This document shows positions 1 to 8,477 of a stretch of 39,814 nt of DNA, piece by piece. The stretch's first letter is position 1. Every line of letters starts with the position of its first letter. The position numbers and the translations under genes are program-made. Under the pieces are notes generated by a model. The model was not told the origin of the DNA, did no database searches, and saw nothing but the letters and a program-made list of their open reading frames with translations. The DNA comes from an uncultured Lentisphaerota bacterium (lineage in GTDB: Bacteria > Verrucomicrobiota > Lentisphaeria > Oligosphaerales > CAITYL01): NCBI GenBank assembly GCA_903896595.1, contig CAITYL010000244.1, positions 1 to 39,814 on the forward strand, given 5' to 3'.

Positions 1-44
1 CCCTGCAAGAAAGCCGCTTGATGATAGTATGTTATGATAAAATA

Positions 45-815
45 TCACACCAATGCGAACCCTGTTTTAAGCACAAAAATCAACTGCAACACTTGAGTAT
101 GATACTCATGGTTCCCGATGGTGTTGAAGATGGGGAATTTCGCAAGCATCTTGCTGGCATCCTCATCATTGAAGTAGAAGGTCCAATATTCCTCTTGATC
201 GGCGCTTGCATAGTCACCGCCATCAAGGATAAAAAGCGCATCATTCTCGTACTTTGCAATGGCATGAGCCACGTATTTGAATCGTTTTTCCTGCGCATGG
301 CTATCGCTGATGACAAGAAAAGTGAATGGGCCGCTGACTGGCATCGTCTTGAAATTGCCGATGGGAAATAATGGCACAATACTATCAGGAGGGGCAGGCA
401 GAGTCACTTTATAGACATACGATGTATCCGGTTCAAGTCCGGCAATCGGGATGTGCTGAAAGGTGCCTTGCGCCAAGGATTCAATTTTTGTTTGAAAAGT
501 CTTCTTATCGTCATAAAATTCTTTCGTGGCATACTCTACCGAAAACAATTCCGTGGAAATTTCCTCTCCGAGCCAATTGATGGTCGCGGAATTGGTTTTT
601 AAATCCGTGACCCACGGTGTCCAATAGGTCGTATCTGCAAGGGCAGTTGCCGCAGAAGATATGCAGAAAAGCATCCATATGACCAGGCGCAGGTACGGCT
701 TTACCGAAATATGCGATAGGACTGATGACGCAAGGCGGAAATGATGCCGGGCGTTTTTAGAACGCTGTTCTTGTCCGTCAAGACCTGTGGGCAGTTGTTT
801 CCGGCTGTCATACAT
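45..815 (-). pseudogene. Truncated calcineurin-like metallophosphoesterase with N-terminal fibronectin-like domain
   Basis: The 256-codon product begins with a long charged leader and a hydrophobic signal-like segment (LRLVIWMLFCISSAATALA). A fibronectin-III-like stretch follows, ending in 'GLEPDTSYVYKVTLP'. The start of a metallophosphoesterase fold then shows the metal motifs 'VISDSH', 'GGDY' and 'GNHEYH'. Purple-acid-phosphatase-like exported enzymes of this type usually run well beyond 350 residues. Here the frame hits a stop about 20 residues after GNHEYH, so the later His metal ligands are missing. The start ATG follows a good ribosome site, CAGGAG, seven bases upstream. It is the last gene of a minus-strand run after the methyltransferase. 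The break may be a frameshift, a deletion, or a join with unrelated DNA near base 100. I see no continuation of the family in the remaining 44 bases. It is probably non-functional. Confidence 0.7.
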
Positions 816-905
816 GGAAAATCTCCTGATTAATATTATTTGTCGTTGGCGTTCAGCAACCGTTCCATCGTCTAATATATGCAGAAACTGATAGGCGTTT
901 GATTT

Positions 906-1082
906 TCATATCCATTCGCCCCGATGCCGCCGCCTCTCCTCGCGACGCCAAGCCACCGTAGCGGCGTCCCAGTGGGCGCGATCCACGGCGAGGGTGCGCG
1001 CGCCGGTAAACGGGCAGGTAATGGGGTGGATGCCGGTGAGATCGTAAAACCGTTGTTCGGGCACGGGAGGATCTTGCTTCAG
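906..1082 (-). CDS. Small 58-residue hypothetical protein, CTG start overlapping the methyltransferase stop
   Basis: I do not recognise this family. The frame opens with CTG inside the CTGA that ends the methyltransferase. AAGGAG lies five bases upstream of that CTG, an ideal spacing for translational coupling. The product is soluble, with Pro-rich ends and an Arg/Glu-rich tail. Its middle part, 'RFYDLTGIHPITCPFTGART', looks like real protein rather than an out-of-frame translation. There is one Cys and no obvious signal peptide or membrane segment. A longer reading of the same frame from an ATG at 1238 would overlap the methyltransferase by 160 bases and lacks a ribosome site, so I prefer the CTG start. 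The alternative is that it is a remnant or chance frame. Confidence 0.45.
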   Translation of the reverse strand: MKQDPPVPEQRFYDLTGIHPITCPFTGARTLAVDRAHWDAATVAWRREERRRHRGEWI

Positions 1083-2026
1083 AAGGTCTCCTTTTTGCGA
1101 ATATACAGTGAATTCGGAAATACCGGGGCGATTCCAGGCAGGATCCCCTTTGGATAGGTCCGCAAAATGGGGAGAGCCTCGGCCAGGGCTTCGTGATGCT
1201 CTTCTGCCAGCATATTTGCGGACAAAATAACTTCCCATCCGGGATTGTTCCAGAGAAAGCTTTCGAGCAGATACTGCTCGGTCCAGAGTACCCGCGCTCC
1301 GAGCACCCAGGAGTGCGGGTAGTCGCGCGGGGTGAAAATATCATGAAAATGCACCAGCACCCCGGCTTCCAGAAATGGCAGCAGCTCCTGGATGATGAAA
1401 AGGACATCTCCCTGGGGTTTTACCACATGTGAAGAATCGATGAACAGCAGATCACCGGCGTGCAGCAAACCCGCTAATTCGCCGGGGTTCAACCGTTCAA
1501 CCCGATCACGAATCCCCCGTACCGGCAGTTTTTCCAGCCAGGGGTTTTCAAAGGGTTCGATGCAGATATGGTCACACGCCATACCGCCCGACTCCAATGC
1601 CTGCCGGATGACCAGTGTTGACATTCCGCACCCGACCTCCACAATTCGTTTTGGCCGATGGCGGCGCACCATGCCGTAGAGCAGACCGGCATCCACCGGT
1701 CCAAAAGTTACGTTGCGGTATCCGTAACGGAGCAATCCCGGCTCCATCTGGATGGTGGCAAGTTCGTCCTGCATGCAGAAAGAGCGCAAGAGAGCGAGTT
1801 GAGAAGACAGGCGCAGATCCAGACCGGGGAGTTCACGCGGGGCATCGAGTTTTCGGCGCAAGTCCGACTCGCTGACGTATGGCTCATAATAATGATCGCG
1901 AATCGGGAGAAGCCCCATCTTTGTCAGTACCCGGTTCGTGCGCGGAAACGTCATCAGTCCTCTGGATCGCAGATAGATGAGCATCAAGGCGCAGGGCCTT
2001 ACCAGTATTGAAAACAACCAGTCCAT
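1079..2026 (-). CDS. Class I SAM-dependent methyltransferase
   Basis: A 315-residue protein with a Rossmann-type methyltransferase core in its second half. Motif I is 'RIVEVGCGMST' (about residues 127-137), an acidic residue ends the next strand in 'ICIEPFE', and a later strand carries 'LLFIDSSH' (about 193-200) followed by 'VHFHDIF'. This arrangement matches the Methyltransf_24-like class whose members often act on sugars or small molecules. The substrate cannot be read from the sequence. The N-terminal 110 residues are family-specific, with a possible amphipathic or membrane-touching segment at 4-20. I chose ATG 2026 because GGGG sits five bases upstream; an ATG ten codons earlier has no ribosome site. 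It heads a minus-strand run with the small ORF and the truncated phosphoesterase. Confidence 0.8.
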   Translation of the reverse strand: MDWLFSILVRPCALMLIYLRSRGLMTFPRTNRVLTKMGLLPIRDHYYEPYVSESDLRRKLDAPRELPGLDLRLSSQLALLRSFCMQDELATIQMEPGLLRYGYRNVTFGPVDAGLLYGMVRRHRPKRIVEVGCGMSTLVIRQALESGGMACDHICIEPFENPWLEKLPVRGIRDRVERLNPGELAGLLHAGDLLFIDSSHVVKPQGDVLFIIQELLPFLEAGVLVHFHDIFTPRDYPHSWVLGARVLWTEQYLLESFLWNNPGWEVILSANMLAEEHHEALAEALPILRTYPKGILPGIAPVFPNSLYIRKKETF

Positions 2027-2358
2027 GTCAGCCCCATTGGACGTTGCCAGTGCCATTGTCGGTTCGCGAGGCGGTTGGGGTGAGGTTGGGCAGGTTTTTG
2101 TCCGCCTGATGCGGCAATTCCGGCACGGTTATCCGCGAGCATGCGGGAACTATAACCTGCCTGAGCATGGAGGGTAACCCCTTCGCGGCGCCTCAAACCG
2201 TGTCCGCGGACTCTGTACCGGCAACCGATTAACCGAAGGGGGTTCCGCGGGGCATGAGGGGGTGGCCAGACACCGCCTGAAGGCGGAACTCCGAACCCGA
2301 ACGAACTCAACGGCAGGCCGGCGGCGACAAACAGCGGCTCCATGGTCGCGTTCCCGTG
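2027..2358. other. Gene-poor spacer with a small palindrome
   Basis: I find no convincing coding region between the methyltransferase start and the end of the next minus-strand gene. The stretch contains a perfect 14-base palindrome, CCGCCTGAAGGCGG (2273-2286), followed by GAACTCCGAAC. It looks like a dispersed REP-type hairpin rather than a terminator, because no T-run follows it on either strand. Confidence 0.5.
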
Positions 2359-3198
2359 TCACTTGATGTCGTAATCCGCGTAATAGGTGCGTTCGCAATC
2401 CGGACAGATGCCGTGGGAGAATTTGACTTCGGCATGCCGGGTAATGTAGGTTTCGAGCCGGTGCCAGTGGCCGCCGTCGTCGCGGATCTTCTTGCAGGTG
2501 GCGCAAATGGGCAGCAGCCCTTTCAACGCCCGGTTTTCCCGCACCGCCTGTTCCAGATCCGCCTTGTCCTGCGCCAGTTGCCGGCAGAGCTGTTCATTGC
2601 GGGCATGTTCCTTGCGGTGCTCCGCCACCACCAGGTAAACCAGGGCCGTGACGCTGCCGAGGCAGAGCAGCAGGGAGAAGGCCACATCAATCCCGCGATG
2701 CACGGGGGTCTGATAGGAAATTATGGCGCCCGGCACGCGCCACTCCACCAGCAGCAACCCGGCCACCGCCGCCGCCCCAATGCCGCACAGGAGAAAATTC
2801 CAGGGTTTGGACAAAATGATGATCACCGCCACAAACCAGAGAAACAAGTAGAACAGCGTGGCCCCTTCCGAGCCCTGGTTGGTGAACCACGCCGCGCACA
2901 ACAAGCCGAGCAACGCCGCCACCAGGGGGATTTTGAGCAAGCAGACACCCTGGTACCGCACGGAAAGCACATAAGCACCCCCGGCCACCCCGGTGGCCAG
3001 GACCGAAAACAGCATCTCCCGCGCCGGATTTCCGGAAACGTAATTCAGCAACCCGGTGAGAACCCCGGTCAGGAACCCAATCAGGCAGACCGCCCGAAAG
3101 ACCCGATCCCCCAGGTGGGTGCCGTCGGCGTTCCCCAGCAGCCGCGAAGACCACCGCCACCGTTCCGCCCCATCGACAACGTTCTCCAATGCACGCAT
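2359..3198 (-). CDS. Polytopic membrane protein with coiled coil and C-terminal Cys4 sensor tail
   Basis: The 279-residue product has about six membrane helices (roughly 34-52, 62-80, 90-106, 114-130, 134-152 and 171-192). A charged coiled coil at 193-226 follows. The C-terminal tail reads 'LLPICATCKKIRDDGGHW' and then 'SHGICPDCERTYY'. Its cysteines at 232, 235, 265 and 268 form a Cys4 zinc-type site. This tail is common at the ends of bacterial sensor proteins, histidine kinases and receiver proteins, where it follows a linker coiled coil. I read the gene as a membrane sensor that lost, or never had, a kinase domain and may work with the histidine kinase at 3848. ATG 3198 is preceded by GGGGA; the frame stays open upstream to 3411 but that part is unlike protein. 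Confidence 0.7.
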   Translation of the reverse strand: MRALENVVDGAERWRWSSRLLGNADGTHLGDRVFRAVCLIGFLTGVLTGLLNYVSGNPAREMLFSVLATGVAGGAYVLSVRYQGVCLLKIPLVAALLGLLCAAWFTNQGSEGATLFYLFLWFVAVIIILSKPWNFLLCGIGAAAVAGLLLVEWRVPGAIISYQTPVHRGIDVAFSLLLCLGSVTALVYLVVAEHRKEHARNEQLCRQLAQDKADLEQAVRENRALKGLLPICATCKKIRDDGGHWHRLETYITRHAEVKFSHGICPDCERTYYADYDIK

Positions 3199-3291
3199 GA
3201 CGCGTCCCCATCCCTGTACGCACCAAACCGGGAACGGTAACCTGCCGCCCCGATCCCGCAGTTCCCGCGACTTGACAAACGGGTAGTGTAG

Positions 3292-3744
3292 ATGCCCCAT
3301 CATGATGTGCAACCTGTTGGCCGATACGGTATATTCGCGGAGTTGCGTGCCGGCGCCAACCACACGCCAGGCAACCAGGAGTGCGGGATGCCCGAGGCCA
3401 ACGCGAGCCACGCCCGGCAGATCCTCCAGGCCGCCTCACAGATGATCCGCGCCCTTGAGCAACGGAATGTCACGGCGCGGATCCAGTGGCGCATCCGGGT
3501 CGGCGTTCACAGCGGGCCGGTGGTCGGCGCCGTGGTCGGGGTCAGCAAATACATTTACGACGTGTTTGGCGACACGGTCAACACGGCCAGCCGCATGGAG
3601 AGCCACTCCGCACCCATGCGCATCAACGTCTCGGAAGCCACCCATGCGCGCGCCGGAGAAGGCTTCCGTTTCGAAGAGCGCCCGGCCGTCGAGGTGAAAG
3701 GCAAGGGCAGCATGCGCATGTATTTCCTGGAGCCGACGGCGTAG
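3292..3744 (+). pseudogene. C-terminal half of a class III adenylate cyclase domain
   Basis: The recognisable part starts at about 3380 with 'ECGMPEANASHA' and runs through 'RVGVHSGPVVGAVVG', 'YIYDVFGDTVNTASRMES' and 'VEVKGKGSMRMYFLEP'. These are the late motifs of the class III nucleotide cyclase fold, including the Asn and Arg that stabilise the transition state and an Asp at the purine-specifying site (class IIIa pattern). The front half with the two metal-binding aspartates is absent. The DNA upstream is occupied by the oppositely oriented membrane gene. A fragment like this cannot be catalytic on its own. The reading before base 3380 resembles no cyclase, so a deletion or rearrangement junction probably lies near there. 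Confidence 0.75.
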
Positions 3745-3847
3745 TTCTACTAAGGTAGAACCCGCCTTACCGGTGGCAAAGCGCCGGCCAGGGGCTATTT
3801 TGCCCTTGCCACGTGTTCATCCGCCCGGCCGTAAACAAGGGGCACGT

Positions 3848-5074
3848 ATGGAGAGGTTCGAGGCATTATTCCAGCGCGTACTGCAGTTCAGCCTCCAGAA
3901 GACGCCGGAGGAGATGCTGAACGAGTATCTGCGCATTTGCATGGAGCTGTCCGGCGCCCAGGGCGGCTCGATTCTCGCGGAAGAAGGGCCGACCCTGCAG
4001 TTTTTGTTTTCCGATGTGGAGTCGCTGATTGGCGTCAAGATCCCGTGGGACAGCATTGCCGGCTCCGCCGCGCGGCACAGCCGCGTCATCTACTCCTATG
4101 CCCCGACGGACAAGCGGCATTTCAACGGCATTGACACCCGGGTCGCGAAGCAGACCCGCTACCTCCTCAGCCTCCCCATCGTGTCCATCCACCAAAGCTC
4201 CGCGGCGGCGCGGAACCTGAAGAGTGCCGGCGTCCTGCAACTGCTGTTTGACGAGAACATCCTGCCCGAGCTCGATGTCAGCACGCAGGCCAGCGAGTTC
4301 AGTATTGACGCGTTCAAGGAACAGCCCTGCTATGGGCGCCAACTGAAGGAGGTGTTCTGGATCCTGCCAAACATCGCCTTCGGCATGGAGGTCATGCGGC
4401 TCCGCCAAACCTCCTATCAGGTCATTCACGAACTCAAGAACAAGCTGATCGGCAGCCAGTCCTGGCTGGTGTGCCTCAAAGAGGATCTGGAGGCCAAAAC
4501 TCCCGACCTGTTTGCGGACAGCACCCTGAAAGAGGACTACGACCTGGCGGCGAACACGGCGCGCGAAGGCGCGGAACTGGCCAAGGGCTACCTGCAATTC
4601 AGCAAGCTTTATACGCCCAAATTCCGGGCGGCGAAGATCAACGATGTCCTGCGGGAAAGCGCCGCCGGCATCCAGGTGTTTGCCGACCACCACGGCGGCG
4701 GCGGCACGGTCCGCATCGAGACCGAACTCGACGAGAGTATTCCGCCGGCGCAAATGGACCCCGAGCAGCTCAAAATGGCCTTTTTCAACCTTGGCAAAAA
4801 TGCCGCCGAAGCCTTGATCGAGCACAAGATCGCGGGGGCCACGGTTCGCATCACGTCCGTGAAGACCGAGCGGGCCTGCGAGGTCATCATCGCCGACAAT
4901 GGCCCGGGCATGCCGCCCCAAATCGCGGACAATCTGTTTCTGCCCTTCCAGACCAAGAAAGAAGGCGGCACCGGGCTCGGCCTGACCATCACCAAGAAAA
5001 TTCTGGACATTCACGGCGCCCTCATCCGTTGCCAGACCGGCGACCGCGGGACGACGTTCGTAGTGGAGTTCTGA
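3848..5074 (+). CDS. Sensor histidine kinase, cytoplasmic, GAF-like input
   Basis: A 408-residue kinase with no membrane segment. Residues 1-180 resemble a GAF-type sensing domain. The phospho-accepting His is residue 194 in 'VIHELKNKLIGSQ', an H-box with a KN pair. The ATPase domain has the N box 'FFNLGKNAAEAL' (312-323), the G1 box 'DNGPGM' (350-355) and the G2 box 'GGTGLGL' (373-379). ATG 3848 has AAGGGG five bases upstream; the frame is open from 3773 but that extension is Pro/Arg-rich and lacks a ribosome site. The response regulator at 5191 is probably its partner. The signal sensed is unknown; the neighbouring membrane Cys4 protein is a candidate input. Confidence 0.88.
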   Translation: MERFEALFQRVLQFSLQKTPEEMLNEYLRICMELSGAQGGSILAEEGPTLQFLFSDVESLIGVKIPWDSIAGSAARHSRVIYSYAPTDKRHFNGIDTRVAKQTRYLLSLPIVSIHQSSAAARNLKSAGVLQLLFDENILPELDVSTQASEFSIDAFKEQPCYGRQLKEVFWILPNIAFGMEVMRLRQTSYQVIHELKNKLIGSQSWLVCLKEDLEAKTPDLFADSTLKEDYDLAANTAREGAELAKGYLQFSKLYTPKFRAAKINDVLRESAAGIQVFADHHGGGGTVRIETELDESIPPAQMDPEQLKMAFFNLGKNAAEALIEHKIAGATVRITSVKTERACEVIIADNGPGMPPQIADNLFLPFQTKKEGGTGLGLTITKKILDIHGALIRCQTGDRGTTFVVEF

Positions 5075-5190
5075 GGCGATGGCGGGGCTGCCGCGGCGAA
5101 CCACCGCCGGCGGCATCCCGGCCGCCACCCGGAGAATGAGCAGGACGGACAAGAACGGAAACGCGCCCAATAAACAAGGAGAGCATCACC

Positions 5191-5760
5191 ATGACCGAGC
5201 ACACCGAATGGAACAGCAGCGACCAGGAGAGCCAGGAAAACAAGACCGCCTACCACGATCTGCTGGAAAACATCCGCCTGAACATGAACCCGGACAGCAA
5301 CACCGTCCTGCTGGTGGATGATGAACTCTCCATCCGCAAGCGGGTCGCCCGCGACATCACCGCCGTGGACAAGAACATCGTGATTTATGAAGCGGGCGAC
5401 GGCAAGGAAGCCTTGGAGCGCCTGGCCGAGATCCGGCAAAAGTACAACCGCGACCCGGTGTTCATGGTTTTGGACTTGAACATGCCGGTGATGACCGGCT
5501 GGGAAGTCATTGAGCATTTGCGCGAAGAATATGTCAAAGCCGGCCACACATCGGGGATTCCGATCATCGTACTCTCGTCCACCAGCGGTGACAAAGGGTC
5601 GGTGCCGTTTTTCCGCAAGACCGTGCATGGCGGCAAGATGAACTACGTGCCGCTGGTCACGATCGCCAAGGAAGCGTGCGTGACGGCGGCCAAGTACGAC
5701 GCCAAAGGCGAAAAAGGGCTGCTGGCCTGGATGAAGCATTTCATGCGGTCTGAGAGCTGA
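5191..5760 (+). CDS. Single-domain response regulator
   Basis: The 189-residue product contains one receiver domain and no DNA-binding or enzymatic output domain. The acidic pair is Asp43-Asp44 in 'VLLVDDELSIRK'. The phospho-acceptor is Asp95 in 'VLDLNMPVMTGW'. The Ser/Thr switch is in 'IIVLSSTSGD'. A Lys-containing loop follows, and the last 40 residues form an extra helical tail. The 38-residue N-terminal extension is polar. AAGGAG sits nine bases before the ATG. It lies 116 bases downstream of the histidine kinase on the same strand, so the two form a likely two-component pair. Output would be by protein-protein contact, for example with a cyclase or another kinase. Confidence 0.88.
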   Translation: MTEHTEWNSSDQESQENKTAYHDLLENIRLNMNPDSNTVLLVDDELSIRKRVARDITAVDKNIVIYEAGDGKEALERLAEIRQKYNRDPVFMVLDLNMPVMTGWEVIEHLREEYVKAGHTSGIPIIVLSSTSGDKGSVPFFRKTVHGGKMNYVPLVTIAKEACVTAAKYDAKGEKGLLAWMKHFMRSES

Positions 5761-5811
5761 ACGGAAGAGGGGTTCCGGCGGGGGGCGGTTTCAGCGGACC
5801 GTTGGCCCGGT

Positions 5812-7134
5812 TCAGGCCAGCTTGAACAAGCGGACCGGACTGGCTTGCCCCTTGAGTTCGACCGGCCCCAGATCCGTCCCGGCGTTGTCGCCAAGCGCGT
5901 TTTTAACCTCTTCGGAGACGAGCAGGCAGGCCTGAAACTGCTTGGTGGCTTGCTCGATTCGGGAGGCCAGATTCACCACGTCGCCGATGACGGTGTATTC
6001 CTTGCGGGCGCCGCCGCCCACATTGCCGGTCAAGGCCGTCCCCAGATGCAGGCCGATCCCGACGCGGGTGGGTGGAATGCTTTGATCCCGGTTCAACTGC
6101 TCCACCCAAGCCAGCATGGCGTGAGCGGCGTCGACGGCGTGCCGGCACGGCTCGCCATCGTCCATCGGTGCGCCGAACACGGCCATAAACCCGTCGCCAA
6201 GAAACTTGTTGATGATGCCATGATGCGCGTTGACCACTGGAATCATCTGGCCGAAAAGGCGGTTGAGATACGCCATGACCTCGGTAGGCGAACGCTCACC
6301 GGCCAGCCGGCTGAAATCGCGGATGTCAAAGAACATCACGCAGACCTGGCGTTCCTGTCCGGCAAAATCCATCGGTTGCTTCAGCAACAACTCGGCCACC
6401 TGCGGGGAGACATGCTGGCCGAAGATGCTGACGGCCCGGTCGCGCTCTTCGATCATCTGGATGGCGCTTGTGAGCTGGCGGCGGATCTGCCGCGCCACAA
6501 AACCGACAATCAAGCCGGTCACCAGGAGAATCGCGCCTTTGACGAGCCACTGATGGGGAGACCGCAGCATGGCCATCACGGGCAATTCGGCGCCAAAGGG
6601 CGCCGCCTCCAGCCGGATCAGCGTCAGACTGGTCACGACAAATTCGAGGCCGGCCACGATTCCCGCAAACACGCACAACCGAAAATCCAGGTTAAGTGCC
6701 GTCAAGCACAGGAACGGGAAGTAAATGAACGGCAGCGCCCCGATCAGAGTCGGCATCCCCCCCATCACCAGCGCCCCGGCCAGGATGAACACCGTTGGCA
6801 GACTAACTTCGGCCAGGGCATTCAGATAGTGGAAGGGAGGCGGCGGCGAACGGTGCGTGCACCGCAACCGGCTTAGCCAAATCAGGACACCGGTCTCGTA
6901 GAGCAGATAAACGCCGCTGACGATCCCCAGCGGGACAACCGCGGCAAGCGCTCTGGGACGAAGATCTTCACGAATCAGTTCAGGCAGACTTCGGAGCGCC
7001 ATCAACAGGGCCAGCAAAAAACCCAGCAGACCGATCAGAACCAGCACCCGCCGTTGTCCGCTGCGAAGCAATTCCCGCTGCATGGCCACCTGGGCCAAAC
7101 CGAAATCCGTGGGTGATGAGTTGTTCATAGGCAT
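5812..7134 (-). CDS. Membrane-anchored class III adenylate cyclase
   Basis: A 440-residue enzyme that should make cyclic AMP from ATP. About six membrane helices occupy residues 28-215, followed by a short linker helix and the catalytic domain. The metal-binding aspartates are in 'FFDIRDFS' (Asp270) and 'KFLGDGFMAVFG' (Asp314). Lys310 is the adenine-specifying lysine. The partner site is Thr381 in 'EYTVIGDVVNLASRIE', the class IIIb pattern, which is often bicarbonate-responsive. Asn388 and Arg392 are the transition-state pair. All residues needed for activity are present, unlike in the fragment at 3292. It starts 24 bases after the phosphofructokinase stop on the same strand. The start could be ATG 7134 or 7128; neither has a strong ribosome site, which suggests coupling to the upstream gene. 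Confidence 0.88.
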   Translation of the reverse strand: MPMNNSSPTDFGLAQVAMQRELLRSGQRRVLVLIGLLGFLLALLMALRSLPELIREDLRPRALAAVVPLGIVSGVYLLYETGVLIWLSRLRCTHRSPPPPFHYLNALAEVSLPTVFILAGALVMGGMPTLIGALPFIYFPFLCLTALNLDFRLCVFAGIVAGLEFVVTSLTLIRLEAAPFGAELPVMAMLRSPHQWLVKGAILLVTGLIVGFVARQIRRQLTSAIQMIEERDRAVSIFGQHVSPQVAELLLKQPMDFAGQERQVCVMFFDIRDFSRLAGERSPTEVMAYLNRLFGQMIPVVNAHHGIINKFLGDGFMAVFGAPMDDGEPCRHAVDAAHAMLAWVEQLNRDQSIPPTRVGIGLHLGTALTGNVGGGARKEYTVIGDVVNLASRIEQATKQFQACLLVSEEVKNALGDNAGTDLGPVELKGQASPVRLFKLA

Positions 7135-7158
7135 GAGGTTGCGAAAACAGGTCGTCAG

Positions 7159-8427
7159 CTAGCTGAAGGTCGGCGGCTGGCTGGTGGAGGAGAGCACGGC
7201 GCGCCACAACTCGCCCTCCAGATCGAGGCGCTTGCCGCCGGCGGCGATGACCTCAATCGGCACATGCACGAACTGGCCGTTGAGGAAACTGATCACCAGG
7301 CCGGTCCGGCCGGACATCGCGGCATGCACGGCGTGGCGGCCCATCCGGTCGCACAACAGGGAATCCTCCGTGTTGGCGGGACAGCCGCGAATCTGATAGC
7401 TGGGATCGAAGTAGCGCATGGTCATCTCAAGGCCCCGGGAGGTGAAGTGCGCTCTGATCGTATCTCGCAGAAAGTGGCCGATGTCCTCGAGCTTCGCGTT
7501 GCCTGACGCGTCCTTTTCCCGGCTTTTCCCGAGCAGGTCCTGACCGGCGCCCTCCGCCACCACAATGACCGCGTGGCTCTTGTCTTGCAGGCGTTTTTCC
7601 ACGGCGGCCAACAGTCCGCGCGGTCCGTCCAAAGCAAAAGCCTGTTCGGGCACAAGGCAGAAATTCACGTCCTGGCTGGCCACGGTGGCAGCCGCGGCGA
7701 TGAATCCCGCGTGGCGGCCCATCAGTTTCACGACGGACACACCGTTGTCCACGCTGCGCGCCTCGGTGTGCGCGCTGTCAATCACCCGCACCGCTTCGTC
7801 CACCGCAGTGCCAAAACCGAAGGTGCGGGTCACGAAGCGCACGTCGTTGTCAATCGTCTTGGGAATGCCGACCACAGCGAGCGCATGCCCGCGTTTCGCC
7901 GCTTCCTGATAGAGCGCGTTGCCGCCGCGCTGCGTGCCGTCGCCGCCAACCGTGAACAGAATGTCCACCTGGTGCCCGATGAGGAAATCCACGGCGACCG
8001 CCGGATCCACCGGTCCGCGCGAGGTGCCGAGCAGGGTGCCACCCTTATGATGGATTTCCTCGACCAGGTCCTCCGTGAGTGGGATGGGGGCCTTGCCGCG
8101 CGCGGGGTCGAGGCCGCGGTAGCCGCCGCGGATGCCGAGCACGGAGGTCACCCCATAGCCGCGGGTCAGCTCGCGCACCACCGAGCGGATGACGTTGTTG
8201 AGGCCGGGGCAAAGCCCGCCGCAGGTCACGATGGCGGCGCGAGTCGTGGCCGGGTCGAAAAACAGCTTCGCTCGCGGCCCGGCTTTCTCAAAGAGCACGA
8301 GTCCGTCCGGCACCGTGCCGCCGGGCCACTGGATGTCCGCCGGGACCAGGATGTCGGGGACGTCGCCTGACGCCAGCGGGGAGGTGAACGCGGCCGCCCC
8401 GAGTTTCGTGATGGTCATGGTTTTCAT
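7159..8427 (-). CDS. pfkA: ATP-dependent 6-phosphofructokinase
   Basis: This 422-residue enzyme phosphorylates fructose 6-phosphate in glycolysis. Motifs are 'CGGLCPGLNNVIR' (69-81), 'IRGGYRGL', 'LGTSRG', 'GGDGT' (161-165), 'PKTIDND' (189-195, with the catalytic Asp193) and 'LMGRHAGF'. Gly164 in GGDGT points to ATP as phosphoryl donor, since pyrophosphate enzymes carry Asp there. The Lys in PKTIDND is more typical of the long group II type family than of E. coli PfkA. An N-terminal extension of about 60 residues precedes the core, as in that long family. It sits between the URO-D-family gene (50 bases upstream) and the cyclase (24 bases downstream) on the minus strand, so co-transcription is likely. 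Confidence 0.9.
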   Translation of the reverse strand: MKTMTITKLGAAAFTSPLASGDVPDILVPADIQWPGGTVPDGLVLFEKAGPRAKLFFDPATTRAAIVTCGGLCPGLNNVIRSVVRELTRGYGVTSVLGIRGGYRGLDPARGKAPIPLTEDLVEEIHHKGGTLLGTSRGPVDPAVAVDFLIGHQVDILFTVGGDGTQRGGNALYQEAAKRGHALAVVGIPKTIDNDVRFVTRTFGFGTAVDEAVRVIDSAHTEARSVDNGVSVVKLMGRHAGFIAAAATVASQDVNFCLVPEQAFALDGPRGLLAAVEKRLQDKSHAVIVVAEGAGQDLLGKSREKDASGNAKLEDIGHFLRDTIRAHFTSRGLEMTMRYFDPSYQIRGCPANTEDSLLCDRMGRHAVHAAMSGRTGLVISFLNGQFVHVPIEVIAAGGKRLDLEGELWRAVLSSTSQPPTFS

Positions 8428-8477
8428 GATGCGAGAAGTGTAGCCCGCCGATATCCGGATGGCAACTAATCAAACCG

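Noticed and set aside
3866-5170. A 434-codon minus-strand frame across the histidine kinase
   Set aside because: The plus strand encodes a complete kinase with all boxes; the antisense product shows no domain or ribosome site.
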